Source: Pedobacter sp. KBW06
GTDB taxonomy: Bacteria > Bacteroidota > Bacteroidia > Sphingobacteriales > Sphingobacteriaceae
Length of the DNA: 64,000 bases
NCBI RefSeq assembly: GCF_003852525.1
Contig: NZ_QAJL01000003.1
Coordinates: 940,972-1,004,971, forward strand
Direction of reading: 5' to 3'
Shown here: positions 17,171-26,702 of the stretch, in pieces
Layout of the letters: each line of letters opens with the position of its first letter
Position numbering within the stretch: the first letter of the stretch is position 1
Translations under genes and position numbers: made by a program
The notes under the pieces: generated by a model
Told to the model about the DNA's origin: nothing
Database searches by the model: none
Seen by the model: only the letters and a program-made list of their open reading frames with translations

Positions 17171-18511
17171 TTATAGGGTGCCTACTGCTTTTTGTAATTG
17201 ATAATATTGAATTCTGGCGTTTACCTTTGCGGTAGTCAGCTCAAACCGCGATTGTAACAGCTGTGTTTCTGCATCCAGCAGGTCGGTCAGTAAAGCCAGC
17301 TGGTTGAAATAAGTATTTTGTACGATGCGATAACTTTCCGAAGCCTGTGTAATGTTTTCTGAGGCCACTTCTATTCTTTTCAACGATTCTGTATACCGGA
17401 TATAAGATTCCTGGACCTCCTGACGAAGGTTTTCCCTGACCTCTTCGTCCTCAACTTCCTGTCTGTGGAGCTGAATTTCCGCCACTTTCACCTTGTGTTT
17501 ATTCGTATAGAAAGACGAAACAGGCACTTTTAACTTAATCCCGGCCATTCCATTGCTATACAGCGAAAGGGCATAAGGGTAAAACTGGATTTGCGGGTAC
17601 GCATACATGTACTCCCCAAACAAACCGATTGAAGGCAGCACATTGGATTTCACCTGCTTCAGCTTTAATGCGCTCAGTTCCTGTTCTTTTTTTGAGATCT
17701 GAATTTTAAAGGAGCCGGATTCTGCTTCAGACAGGTAGTTCGATAAACCTTTTAGCAATACCGGATCGGCTTCCGCATCAGAAACGATGGGATTACACCG
17801 CACATCATCTGCATTACCGGTCAAAAGGTTGAGTTTTTGCGAGGCGATCACAATGCTGTTTTCAATCTCGGTCAGCATCATCCTTTGTTTCGACAAGCGA
17901 AGTTCCGCACGCAGGACATCACTTTTAAGAACCGTTCCGTTTTTATACAATTCATTGATCTCATGAAGCTGCTTTTCCCGGTCCTTAATGTCTTGCAGCA
18001 GCAGGAGCTGGTAAGATTTATTGCGGTAGACATCGTAAAAGTAAACCGCGGCGATGTAATGGATTTCCTGTTTGGTCAGGTTCTTTCTGGCAATTGCCAG
18101 CTCATTCTCTCTCCTGGACGAAGCAATCTCCCTGTTGGTTTTTCCTCCGTTGTAAATGTTCAGATAGGCATCTGCAGAAACCTTGTAATATTTAGGTTCT
18201 ACCGGATACTGTGAGGGGGTATGAAACAAACCTTTTTCATAAATCGGCATTTGAAAAATATTCGCCAGTACGCCATTTGCGGCGATTTCCGGCAGTCTTT
18301 CTGACCGGGCTACCTGGATTCCGGCTTCAGCAGCCAATACTTCCAGCTGCTTCATCTGAAGCTTCTTGCTGTTGCTGTCGGTTAACTGCCAGACCTCTTT
18401 GATGGTAAGTGGGATTTCGGGACTTGAGGGCTGTTGTGCATGGACGAAAAGAGAGGATAAAAGAACGGACATGCACATCCCAAACTTTCTTTTATACGGA
18501 CTAAAATTCAT
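17171..18511 (-). CDS. TolC-family outer-membrane efflux channel protein
   Basis: A 446-residue protein with a signal peptide (about 1-25, cleavage after VHAQ) and two tandem OEP repeats of long alpha-helical hairpins. LTIKEVWQLTDSNSKKLQM opens the first repeat, and the second contains NTYFNQLALLTDLLDAETQLLQSR, a typical helix sequence of this family. Length is normal. It is the promoter-proximal gene of the efflux operon and is divergent from the AraC regulator, with 85 bases between the start codons. Confidence 0.92.
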   Translation of the reverse strand: MNFSPYKRKFGMCMSVLLSSLFVHAQQPSSPEIPLTIKEVWQLTDSNSKKLQMKQLEVLAAEAGIQVARSERLPEIAANGVLANIFQMPIYEKGLFHTPSQYPVEPKYYKVSADAYLNIYNGGKTNREIASSRRENELAIARKNLTKQEIHYIAAVYFYDVYRNKSYQLLLLQDIKDREKQLHEINELYKNGTVLKSDVLRAELRLSKQRMMLTEIENSIVIASQKLNLLTGNADDVRCNPIVSDAEADPVLLKGLSNYLSEAESGSFKIQISKKEQELSALKLKQVKSNVLPSIGLFGEYMYAYPQIQFYPYALSLYSNGMAGIKLKVPVSSFYTNKHKVKVAEIQLHRQEVEDEEVRENLRQEVQESYIRYTESLKRIEVASENITQASESYRIVQNTYFNQLALLTDLLDAETQLLQSRFELTTAKVNARIQYYQLQKAVGTL

Positions 18512-18574
18512 ATAGATTAATTAATGGCACAAATTTCGGCTAAGAATTGTTTCTTTATTTTATCTAAACTGACA

Positions 18575-18582
18575 TATATTTG
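18575..18582 (+). promoter_or_regulatory. Promoter -7 element for the AraC-type gene
   Basis: TATATTTG matches the Bacteroidetes -7 consensus TAnnTTTG and lies 14 bases before the ATG at 18597. A -33 TTG at the usual distance is not evident. The shared region with the tolC-like gene is only 85 bases, so the regulator probably acts on both sides. Confidence 0.4.
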
Positions 18583-18596
18583 TTCAAACCAGCCAC

Positions 18597-19412
18597 ATGA
18601 ATACCTTAAGCAACGAAGCCTTATTATCTGCAATTGATGCGCATCAGGAAAGCACTTATGTATGGCACAGTAAATTTGAAGACCGTTTCCGGCACCATAA
18701 GCACATCAAAGGCCAGTTGACCTATGTAGAGGGAGGGGTAATTTTTCTTTATGCGAATGACAAATCCTACTTTATTCCGGCACGTCATTACCTTTGGATT
18801 CCTGCCGGTGTGGAGCATCATTTACAGCATCGTTACCGGGCAGCCATTGTCCGCAATATCTATTTTGATACCGCTCCAGAAGAGAATAACCCATTTTTTG
18901 ACCATATCGGCATTTATCCGGTAAATGGATTGTTATTGGAAATGCTTAAATTTTCCGAGCACTGGAACGGGGACATTTTTCCGGGAACACATGAATATGG
19001 TTTTTTAAACACGATACAGAACATACTTCCTACTATCAGCAAGCATCCCTTACCCATCGTTGTTCCGACTACAGACAATGAAAGACTGCGACCGGTGCTC
19101 TGGTATATTCATCAGCACCTGGCGGATGAGCTGACACTGGAGGTCATTGCTGCTGCCACAGGTTTCAGTGAACGCACCTTATCTAGGATCTTCCAGGCTT
19201 CTCTGGACATTTCATTTTTTCAATATCTGAAACTGGTCAGGATCACTAAAGCCATGGAGAAACTCCTGGAGAGCGACCTGACCATTAGCGAAATTGCCTA
19301 CGAAGTAGGCTATGACAGCATCTCCTCTTTTAGCAATACTTTCTTTAAGATGACAGGACGCAGGCCTTCCACCTTCAAAGAATTAAAAATAGCGAGTTTA
19401 GATCCGGATTAG
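18597..19412 (+). CDS. AraC-family transcriptional regulator of the efflux operon
   Basis: A 271-residue regulator. The N-terminal cupin-like sensor domain (about 25-110) has HHKHIKGQLTYVEGG and YFIPARHYLWIPAGVEHHL, a pattern of arabinose-binding-type cupins. The C-terminal domain (about 165-262) holds two helix-turn-helix units: LTLEVIAAATGFSERTLSRI and LTISEIAYEVGYDSISSFSN, ending with FFKMTGRRPSTFK. Divergent placement next to the TolC-HlyD-MFS operon suggests local control. The stop codon overlaps the convergent acetyltransferase gene by four bases. Confidence 0.9.
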   Translation: MNTLSNEALLSAIDAHQESTYVWHSKFEDRFRHHKHIKGQLTYVEGGVIFLYANDKSYFIPARHYLWIPAGVEHHLQHRYRAAIVRNIYFDTAPEENNPFFDHIGIYPVNGLLLEMLKFSEHWNGDIFPGTHEYGFLNTIQNILPTISKHPLPIVVPTTDNERLRPVLWYIHQHLADELTLEVIAAATGFSERTLSRIFQASLDISFFQYLKLVRITKAMEKLLESDLTISEIAYEVGYDSISSFSNTFFKMTGRRPSTFKELKIASLDPD

Positions 19413-19882
19413 TTACCGGCGTCTTCTTCAGGTTCGGTATGTTGTCTGAGTTGTTTTGGTCCCTGAGGCCAGATGTAACAGGTGGATTGCTTTTTCCATC
19501 CCAGGCTTTTATAAAAATCTCCCTTTCCCGGAGCAGCAGTTAAGTTTACGAAATGATAATTATCGCCCAACTTTTCATTCAGGGTTTTAACCAGGTATTT
19601 ACCCAATCCATTTCCCTGAAAGTCCGGGTCAACAATGATATCTGCCAGCACCGCATAATACCTTCCGTCGTCTACCGTCCTTCCAAAAGCAATCAGCTGA
19701 TCTTCCTTATAAATGAAGAGTGTCCAGCTGCTTCTTCTGAATGCAGCTTCTATTTCTACTTCTTCCCTTTTTCTCCAGTCTACCTTCGAAAACAGCTCAC
19801 ATACGTAAGCCCAGTCCACAGTGGATAAATCAGGATTGATTTTATAAGTAAGGTCATTCGCATGTATTTTGTTCGGAGACAT
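19409..19882 (-). CDS. GNAT-family N-acetyltransferase
   Basis: A 157-residue acetyltransferase from the ATG at 19882; the frame extends further only with a TTG codon. The acetyl-CoA loop is DIIVDPDFQGNGLGKYLVKT (about 83-102), with ADI before it forming the beta-4 strand. The C-terminal WKKQSTCYIWPQG is typical of small GNATs of the YhbS/aralkylamine-type group. It is convergent with the AraC gene, sharing four bases at the stops. Substrate unknown. Confidence 0.82.
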   Translation of the reverse strand: MSPNKIHANDLTYKINPDLSTVDWAYVCELFSKVDWRKREEVEIEAAFRRSSWTLFIYKEDQLIAFGRTVDDGRYYAVLADIIVDPDFQGNGLGKYLVKTLNEKLGDNYHFVNLTAAPGKGDFYKSLGWKKQSTCYIWPQGPKQLRQHTEPEEDAGN

Positions 19883-20172
19883 ATTTATCTTAAAGATTTT
19901 AATTGGGCACAAATATCAGTAAATAATTCTTTTCTATTTAATCCTTTGGATGATTGTGGAAAAATCTGCCGTATGCCCCTGATTCCTTAAAAAAACAAGG
20001 AATACAGGCCTGTAAAACCGACAATTCAATCAGCAATACCATAAATGTATTCAACCAAATCTACATTTTTATTGCCGCAATAGATAGAATTGTTAAGCCA
20101 GTAAAAAACAAAAAAATAGAATTTTTCCCATGAAGAAAAATTCCTATAATTGTGCAAAATAATTAACCACTC

Positions 20173-22176
20173 ATGAATAAGCTAAAACTGCTGTTATCCG
20201 GCATTTTCTTCCTGGCTTCGCTCTGCTCCTACGCTCAGAACAAACCTGTTATCCAAAAAAATTTTAAATATGGAAAGATCGATCCTGCAGAATTCGGCAC
20301 GAAAGTAACAGGTATAGATTCTGCCGCCGCAGCAGTAGCATTGTTTGATGTAGGTAAAGGCTGGTTTGAACTGAGTCCCAAAACCAATGGTTTTGTCTAT
20401 GTTTTTGAGCGCCATACCCGTTATAAGATCATCAATAAAAACGGTTATGACCTCGCGAATTTAGAGATCCAGTTTTACCGCAAGAATGGCTATGAAACCT
20501 CACTCGACTATATGGAGGCAGCCACCTACAATATGGAAAACGGCAAAATGGTGGTGAGTAAGATCAACAAAGAGGCTAAGTTTTCCGAAAAACAGGACAA
20601 GAACTTCACCATGAAGAAATTTACCCTTCCCAATGTAAAAGAAGGCGCGATTATCGAATATAAATACAGAATTAAATCTGACTTTACCTTCACACTGAGC
20701 CCCTGGTATTTCCAGAAAGAAATTCCGGTTTTATACTCCTGCCTTCAGATCAGAATTCCTGAATATTACACTTATAAAACAACAGGTGGCGGATTTGTGC
20801 ATTTAAACCCAAGTTATGAAGCACAAAATCAAACCTTTACACTGGGAGGAGACCAGCTCAGCGCCACGGTTAACCAGACCACTTATATTGCTGAAAATGT
20901 GCCGGCCCTGAAAACAGAACGTTTCATTACCACCCTGAAAGATTATGTAAGTAAGGTTGAATTTGAACTGAGCGCCACGCGTTTTCCGGGTGCGATGTAC
21001 GAGGAGCATACTTCTACCTGGCCCAAGATCGTAAAGGTTTTAAAAGGAGATGAAAATTTTGGCAAGTTTACTGATAAAAGAAGCTACAATAAGACGCTCG
21101 TACAGCAGCTCATCAAAGGGGAAACCAATCCCGACAGCATTGTCAAAATCCTTTTTAAACATGTTAAAAGCAATATAAAATGGGATGATGAATGCAGTAA
21201 GTATGCAAATGTCTCCAATCCAAAAGCTGTTTTTGAAAAGAAATCCGGAAACTCTGCGGACATCAACCTGAGTTTGTATTGCTTACTGAACGAAGCTAAT
21301 ATTAAAGTATTTCCTGTATTGCTCAGTACAAGATCAAACGGAATGCATCCCGGCTTTCCAATGCTGACACAGTTTGACAACGTGATCGTAGCCGTTCAAA
21401 CCGGTGATAAATACCAGCTGCTGGATGCAACAGATAAAAACCATACCCCGGGCCTGATCTCTTATGACAACCTCAACCATGAAGGGCTCAAAGTAGACCT
21501 GGCTTCGGAAACCGGAGAATGGATCTCTCTTGAAGAAGATAAACTCAGCCGGAAAAACATTACCTATAGCCTGGTACTCGATGCAGAGAATAAATTATCA
21601 GGCAAGCTTTTTCTTTCCTTCACGAATTATGAAGGACTGGGCCGCCGGGATAACTATCAGGCTGCAGCAAATCAGGAAGAATACCTGAAGAAATACAAAG
21701 AAGACAAACCCGGACTTAGTGTTAAAAATTACCAGGTCACGAATTTAGACCTTGTGGAAGAGCCATTGGCAGAATCTATGGATGTCCTGATCGAAGACAA
21801 TGTGGAGGAAGCCGGGAACCTCGTATACCTCAGCCCCTTGTTGTTTGACCGGACCAAAGAAAATCCATTCAAGCTCGAAGAGCGGAAATTTCCGGTAGAC
21901 TTTGGTTATCCGACGGAAGAAAATTACCGCATCAGCATTGAGTTCCCTACAGGATATCAATTGGACAAGATGCCCAAAAATGAAAGAATTGTATTACCGG
22001 ATGAGACTGCTTCTTTTACTTTTATAACGGCAACAGAAGAAAACAAGCTCTTGCTCTCCAGCAAAATCACCCTTAAAAAAGCTTTTTATACCCCTGAAGA
22101 ATACCAGGATCTAAAAGAGCTCTTTAAAAACATCGTGAGAAAACAGGCGGAACAAATCGTATTTAAGAAGATTTAA
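20173..22176 (+). CDS. DUF3857 / transglutaminase-like exported protein lacking the catalytic Cys and His
   Basis: A 667-residue protein with a signal peptide (1-22, LCSYAQ). The DUF3857 domain spans about 60-230 (FVYVFERHTRYKIINKNGYD; KFTLPNVKEGAIIEYKYRIK). A transglutaminase-like core follows at about 320-425. Where active relatives have G-D-C-K-G, this protein has G-N-S-A-D with Ser361, and the His position reads FDNVIVAV (Asn403); Asp418 in LLDATD is kept. It is therefore probably a non-catalytic scaffold. The stop TAA overlaps the ATG of the next gene (TAATG), so the two proteins are likely made together. These proteins are common in Bacteroidetes, with no defined function known to me. 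Confidence 0.85.
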   Translation: MNKLKLLLSGIFFLASLCSYAQNKPVIQKNFKYGKIDPAEFGTKVTGIDSAAAAVALFDVGKGWFELSPKTNGFVYVFERHTRYKIINKNGYDLANLEIQFYRKNGYETSLDYMEAATYNMENGKMVVSKINKEAKFSEKQDKNFTMKKFTLPNVKEGAIIEYKYRIKSDFTFTLSPWYFQKEIPVLYSCLQIRIPEYYTYKTTGGGFVHLNPSYEAQNQTFTLGGDQLSATVNQTTYIAENVPALKTERFITTLKDYVSKVEFELSATRFPGAMYEEHTSTWPKIVKVLKGDENFGKFTDKRSYNKTLVQQLIKGETNPDSIVKILFKHVKSNIKWDDECSKYANVSNPKAVFEKKSGNSADINLSLYCLLNEANIKVFPVLLSTRSNGMHPGFPMLTQFDNVIVAVQTGDKYQLLDATDKNHTPGLISYDNLNHEGLKVDLASETGEWISLEEDKLSRKNITYSLVLDAENKLSGKLFLSFTNYEGLGRRDNYQAAANQEEYLKKYKEDKPGLSVKNYQVTNLDLVEEPLAESMDVLIEDNVEEAGNLVYLSPLLFDRTKENPFKLEERKFPVDFGYPTEENYRISIEFPTGYQLDKMPKNERIVLPDETASFTFITATEENKLLLSSKITLKKAFYTPEEYQDLKELFKNIVRKQAEQIVFKKI

Positions 22177-24074
22177 TGAAACAGAAATTGATGTTAACAG
22201 CCATGCTGGCCTTTGCCGGGAGCTGCAGTTACGCCCAGGGGGAATATGATGTCAGCAAAATTCCTGCAACGCTAACGGAGAATGCAGCCGTAGTGGTCAG
22301 AAATGAAGAGATGGTCTATGAGGTTAAGGGACTGGGAACGGCGAGAGAGGATTATAAAACCGCCGTAACCATTTTAAATAAAAAGGGAGAAGGCGCTTCC
22401 AACATGTACGAGCATTATGATAAATTCTCCAGCATCTACAATTTAAAAGCAACGCTTTACGATGCAAAAGGAATAAAAATAAAGGAGTATCGTTCTTCTG
22501 ATTTCAAAGACAGGAGTGCTGTATCCGGAGGTACATTGTATTCAGACAGCAGAATAAAGTTCATGGAATTTTTATATGCTTCTTTTCCTTACACCATTGA
22601 ATACAGCTACAGTGTCGATTACAGCGGCATTTTAAGCTATCCTTCCTGGAATCCGGCATCTTCCTGGGCCATGTCGGTAGAAAAGTCTTCCTATACTTTT
22701 AAGATCCCGAAATCATTGAGCTTTAAGCAGCTCAACAGTGTTGGATTGAAAACAGATTCTACGGTTATAAAAGACCAGAAGCAGTACCAATGGTCCTGCG
22801 CGGCTGTTCCTGCATTGGTTCATGAGCCGATGAGTACCGGATTAAAGACCGTAACCCCATGGGTTAGCCTGGCACCAAATCAGTTTGAATATGACAGCTC
22901 CAAAGCAAATATTGAAAACTGGCAAAATCTGGGTGGCTGGTTGTACCAGCTGAGCAGCGGTTCGCAGGTCCTGCCGGCATCCGCAAAGTCAAAGGTACAG
23001 GAGCTCATCAAAGATGCGAAGTCACCAAAGGAAAAAATGAAATTGCTTTACCGGCATTTACAGGAAAACACAAGATATGTTGGCGTTCAGCTTGGGATCG
23101 GTGGGTTTACGCCCATCGTCGCAGAGAAAGTATCTACCGTAAACTATGGAGATTGTAAGGGGCTTTCCAATTATATGAAGGCCATGCTGCAGGAAGCAGG
23201 CATAAAATCAAACCTGGTGGTGATCGGGAATGGCATGCCTTCGCTTAACCGCAAATATGCCAGTATGAATCAGGCCAACCATATGATCCTTTGTGTGCCT
23301 TTGGAAAAAGACACCACCTGGCTGGAATGTACGAGCTCCTATGATCCCATGGGTTTCATCGGCAATAACAATTCAGGCAGAACGGTTTTACTCGTGACCG
23401 AAGATGGAGGTAAACTCGTGGAAACACCACTCATGACCCCTTCCGCCAATTATTTGAAACGAAGTACAAAGGTTATTCTAAATGAAGAAGGCAGTGCGGA
23501 CATCCAGATTGACGCGAAATATGCGAACGCCCAATATGAGGACAACATTGGATTAATGCTGATAGAGCCGGTTACGCAGCGTAAAAACATCATGAATTCC
23601 TTAGGGATTCCGAATATGGAGATCACTTCTTTGAAGTACAGTCAGCCGGACAAAGACCAGCCTTTATTAAATGAAAGCATCAGTCTGAAAAGCAGCCAGC
23701 TGCTGAGCGGAGGCGGGGGAAAACTATTCCTCACGATGAACCTGTTAAACAGGCAGGAAAATTCGCTGACGCCAATTGAGAAGCGCAAAACTCCTTTCTC
23801 TCTTAACTATGGTTATCTGGATGAAGATGAGGTGATCTACACCATTCCAAAGGGATTTAAAGTAGAATTCATCCCTAAAGATATCCTCATAGAATCTGAA
23901 TTTGGAAAGTATACGGCAAAAGTGGTTGCCAAAGACAATACCCTCATTTATACGCGGACAAAGTCCATCATTAACAAACAATATCCTGCTGAAAAATACA
24001 ATGATTACGTTGCTTTTCATAAAAAGCTGTATCAGGCAGACAAACAAAAAGGAATCCTGGCTAAAATAGAATAG
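22176..24074 (+). CDS. DUF3857 / transglutaminase-like exported protein with intact triad
   Basis: A 632-residue partner of the preceding protein. The signal peptide covers 1-20 (SCSYAQ). The DUF3857 region spans about 40-215 (YDKFSSIYNLKATLYDAKG). The transglutaminase core has Cys327 (NYGDCKGLSNYMKAML), His369 (NQANHMILC) and Asp390 (SSYDPMG) in order, and a DUF3858-like C-terminus. It is probably periplasmic. Related folds act as cysteine proteases, amidases or crosslinkers; the substrate is unknown. Its start overlaps the upstream stop by one base, and the contrast of an inactive and an active copy suggests a heteromeric complex. Confidence 0.87.
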   Translation: MKQKLMLTAMLAFAGSCSYAQGEYDVSKIPATLTENAAVVVRNEEMVYEVKGLGTAREDYKTAVTILNKKGEGASNMYEHYDKFSSIYNLKATLYDAKGIKIKEYRSSDFKDRSAVSGGTLYSDSRIKFMEFLYASFPYTIEYSYSVDYSGILSYPSWNPASSWAMSVEKSSYTFKIPKSLSFKQLNSVGLKTDSTVIKDQKQYQWSCAAVPALVHEPMSTGLKTVTPWVSLAPNQFEYDSSKANIENWQNLGGWLYQLSSGSQVLPASAKSKVQELIKDAKSPKEKMKLLYRHLQENTRYVGVQLGIGGFTPIVAEKVSTVNYGDCKGLSNYMKAMLQEAGIKSNLVVIGNGMPSLNRKYASMNQANHMILCVPLEKDTTWLECTSSYDPMGFIGNNNSGRTVLLVTEDGGKLVETPLMTPSANYLKRSTKVILNEEGSADIQIDAKYANAQYEDNIGLMLIEPVTQRKNIMNSLGIPNMEITSLKYSQPDKDQPLLNESISLKSSQLLSGGGGKLFLTMNLLNRQENSLTPIEKRKTPFSLNYGYLDEDEVIYTIPKGFKVEFIPKDILIESEFGKYTAKVVAKDNTLIYTRTKSIINKQYPAEKYNDYVAFHKKLYQADKQKGILAKIE

Positions 24075-24089
24075 CCAGGAGATTTCCTT

Positions 24090-25364
24090 TTATTTCTTTC
24101 CAACCACCACCTTTGTGAAGTCGGCAGGGTTCAGATATTGATTGGCCAGCTGTTTCAGTTCTTCAGCGGTAATCGTTTTTACGGTTTCGATATAGTTATC
24201 GTAATAGGTATAATCCAAACCGGAGAAATACGCATTTTTAAACTTGTCAGCATGAGAGAAAGCATTCTCCAGGCTGCCCAGCATAGAGCCAAGCATGTAA
24301 TTGCGGACCAGGTTCAATTCTTCTTCAGTCACCGTTTCTGTTCTCAGCAGCTCGATTTCTTTTTCAATCTCCGTCAGTGCACTGCTGCAAACATCTGCTC
24401 CTACTTCTGTGGCAATAAAGAAATAACCAGCGTCTTTTAAAGAGACTACTGCAGAGCCAATGCCATAAGTATAGCCTTTATCCTCACGGATATTTGCCAT
24501 CAGCCTGGAGCCGAAATAACCACCAAGCAAACAGTTCAACACCTGGAATCCAGGAAAATCTTTGTGTTTTCTGGTAATGGCAAGTGCGCCCATCCGAATG
24601 GCCGACTGAATCGCGTCCGGACGCTCAATCAGGACTTCTCCCTTTGTTCCTTCGCTAAACTCAAATTTATTGACAACCGATGCTTCATGGTTGTCCCAGT
24701 CTTTTCCAAGGAAATCATTCAACAGGTTGAATTCTTTATCTTCGAACTTCCCGGCCACGATAATCGTACAGTTTTCAGGTTTGTATGCCGCCTTGAAATA
24801 GCTCAGTAAATCGGCCTGCTGTATGGCATCGTAATCCGATGCTGCAATATTGGAACCGTAGGTAGAATCTCCGAAAATGGCATGTGCAAAATGTTTCCTG
24901 GCCAGGAAATCATTCTTCTGCAAGCTCACCTGCAGCGATTGTTTTTGATTCTGGATAAAAATATCCAGTTCCTGCTGAGGAAAAATACTCTCGTTCAGGA
25001 TCGACCTGAGGATCGGCAATACTGCCGCCAGGTGTTTATTTAAGGTATAAACCTTTACGCTCGACTGATCTGCACCATATTCCGTTTGCAGGAAAGCACC
25101 ATAATAATCTACTTTTTCTGCAATATCTTTGGCTGTTAGTTTCGCCGTTCCGTTATTGATCAGGTGGCTTACCGCGACTGCCTGAAGGGGCTTTGACTGG
25201 TCCCAGTTTACATTCTCAAATATAAACTCAATCCGCACCAGTTCCTGTTTACCTGCATTGATCGTGAATACGGGAATCCCGTTATCCAGTTGCTGCTTTA
25301 ATGGTTCAATAAAATTTATTTCATCTACCTGTTTCGATTCAGGCGCTAATGTACGATTAAGCAT
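24090..25364 (-). CDS. M16 peptidase, non-catalytic subunit
   Basis: A 424-residue insulinase-like protein. The position of the HxxEH zinc motif reads HLINN, so zinc cannot be bound there. The C-terminal R/Y pair region is present (NIREDKGYTYGIGS), as in the substrate-binding subunit of M16B heterodimers. It overlaps the upstream catalytic gene by eight bases, which supports equal production. No signal peptide is visible, so the pair is probably cytoplasmic or peripheral. It would help the catalytic subunit degrade peptides. Confidence 0.9.
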   Translation of the reverse strand: MLNRTLAPESKQVDEINFIEPLKQQLDNGIPVFTINAGKQELVRIEFIFENVNWDQSKPLQAVAVSHLINNGTAKLTAKDIAEKVDYYGAFLQTEYGADQSSVKVYTLNKHLAAVLPILRSILNESIFPQQELDIFIQNQKQSLQVSLQKNDFLARKHFAHAIFGDSTYGSNIAASDYDAIQQADLLSYFKAAYKPENCTIIVAGKFEDKEFNLLNDFLGKDWDNHEASVVNKFEFSEGTKGEVLIERPDAIQSAIRMGALAITRKHKDFPGFQVLNCLLGGYFGSRLMANIREDKGYTYGIGSAVVSLKDAGYFFIATEVGADVCSSALTEIEKEIELLRTETVTEEELNLVRNYMLGSMLGSLENAFSHADKFKNAYFSGLDYTYYDNYIETVKTITAEELKQLANQYLNPADFTKVVVGKK

Positions 25365-26601
25365 CTTGAGCAGTTAAATAGTATAAAATTGAAGATTGTT
25401 CTTTTACGAAGGTGCGTTGTGCAACTTCTAAAATGCGCGATGAAGTCACATCATGGTATTTATGAATCTCTGTGTTCAGCAGGTTTGCATCTCCTAACAA
25501 TTCATAATAAGCCAGGTTCATGGCCTTATCTAAAAGGCTCATCTCGGCAAATACAATAATGGATTCAGACTTGTTTTTCACCTTGGTGAGTTCATCCACC
25601 GTTACTTCTTCTGCGGCGATGGCATTCAGCTCTTTCCAGATGGCTGCTTCGGCAGCTTCCATGCTTACGCCTTCTACCAGTTTTCCTTCTACAATGAACA
25701 ATCCTTTGTCAATACTTCCCGTCAGGTAAGCATTGATCTCGCTGAACAACTGCTGTTCTTTGAGCAGGCTATTGTACAGTCTCGACGATTGTCCCTGCGA
25801 AAGGATATCCGACAACAGGTCGTAAACCTGGTAATCTTTATCGGCCCTGTCCGGCATCTGAAAAGCCATATAGATCGCATTCAGCGGAACCTCTGCGGTT
25901 ACCGTTTCCTGACGTGCTTCTGTTTGCTGAGGTTCAGCCGGCAGGTTTCTCAGGTAACGTTCTCCTGCGGGAATTGGTGCAAACCATTTCTCGGCAAGCG
26001 CTTTTACATCTTCGGTTTTCACATTACCGCCAACTACCATAATGGCATTCTGAGGGTTGTAATGCTTTTGAAAAAATGCCTTTACATCTTCCATCTTAGC
26101 ATCTTCAATCTGCTTCAGGTCCTGTCCGATGGTGGCCCAGCGGTAAGGGTGTTCCTTATAAGCGAGTGGTCTCAGCTTCAGCCATACATCGCCATAAGGC
26201 TGATTCAGATAACGCTGTTTAAACTCTTCACATACCACATTACGTTGTGTTTCCAGGCTTTTCTCAGAAAAGGCAAGGCTCAGCATACGGTCGCTCTCCA
26301 GCCAGAAAGCAGTTTCCAGATTGGTGGCAGGAAGTGTGATATAATAATTGGTGATGTCATTGCTGGTAAAAGCATTGTTCTCTCCCCCTACTCTTTGCAG
26401 GGGTTCATCATAACTTGGAATATTTACAGAGCCCCCAAACATGAGGTGTTCAAATAAATGGGCAAAGCCGGTTTTATCTTGTTCTTCGTCTCTTGCACCA
26501 ACGTCGTATAGAATGTTTAACACCGCCATAGGCGTTGTATCATCCTCGTGTACCAGGACACGCAATCCATTGGCCAATGTAAAACGGTTAAAATCTACCA
26601 T
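25357..26601 (-). CDS. M16 zinc peptidase, catalytic subunit
   Basis: A 414-residue metalloprotease. The inverted zinc motif is H48-L-F-E51-H52 (FAHLFEHLMFGG), with the third ligand Glu at about 125-126 (VVCEEF), the correct spacing for the pitrilysin family. The N-terminal NGLRVLVHEDD and the NDITNYYITL segment are typical. Length fits a single M16B half-molecule, and the adjacent non-catalytic gene would supply the other half. A -7 element on the minus strand lies 23 bases upstream, back-to-back with the mqnC promoter. Confidence 0.93.
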   Translation of the reverse strand: MVDFNRFTLANGLRVLVHEDDTTPMAVLNILYDVGARDEEQDKTGFAHLFEHLMFGGSVNIPSYDEPLQRVGGENNAFTSNDITNYYITLPATNLETAFWLESDRMLSLAFSEKSLETQRNVVCEEFKQRYLNQPYGDVWLKLRPLAYKEHPYRWATIGQDLKQIEDAKMEDVKAFFQKHYNPQNAIMVVGGNVKTEDVKALAEKWFAPIPAGERYLRNLPAEPQQTEARQETVTAEVPLNAIYMAFQMPDRADKDYQVYDLLSDILSQGQSSRLYNSLLKEQQLFSEINAYLTGSIDKGLFIVEGKLVEGVSMEAAEAAIWKELNAIAAEEVTVDELTKVKNKSESIIVFAEMSLLDKAMNLAYYELLGDANLLNTEIHKYHDVTSSRILEVAQRTFVKEQSSILYYLTAQDA

Positions 26602-26623
26602 ATATTTATTAAAATAATTGTTT

Positions 26624-26631
26624 CAAATATA
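26624..26631 (-). promoter_or_regulatory. Promoter -7 element for the M16 pair
   Basis: On the minus strand the bases read TATATTTG, matching TAnnTTTG, 22 bases before the ATG at 26601. No clear -33 TTG at 19-21 bases was found. Confidence 0.45.
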
Positions 26632-26690
26632 GGAATAAAGCAAAAGGGAAATGTGATAATAATGTGAAATAAAAAGAAAGGAACTTATGG

Positions 26691-26698
26691 TATATTTG
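26691..26698 (+). promoter_or_regulatory. Promoter -7 element for mqnC, near-leaderless
   Basis: TATATTTG matches TAnnTTTG and ends four bases before the ATG at 26703. If it is the -7 box, transcription starts almost at the start codon, so the mRNA would be leaderless or nearly so. Confidence 0.4.
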
Positions 26699-26702
26699 CA
26701 GT

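Noticed and set aside
20173..22176. Pseudogene call for the first DUF3857 protein
   Set aside because: The frame is full length, coupled to an intact partner, and only catalytic residues are changed, so it is better seen as a non-catalytic protein.
25789..26457. 222-codon plus-strand frame opposite the M16 catalytic gene
   Set aside because: It is a shadow of a real protease gene with a full zinc motif on the other strand.
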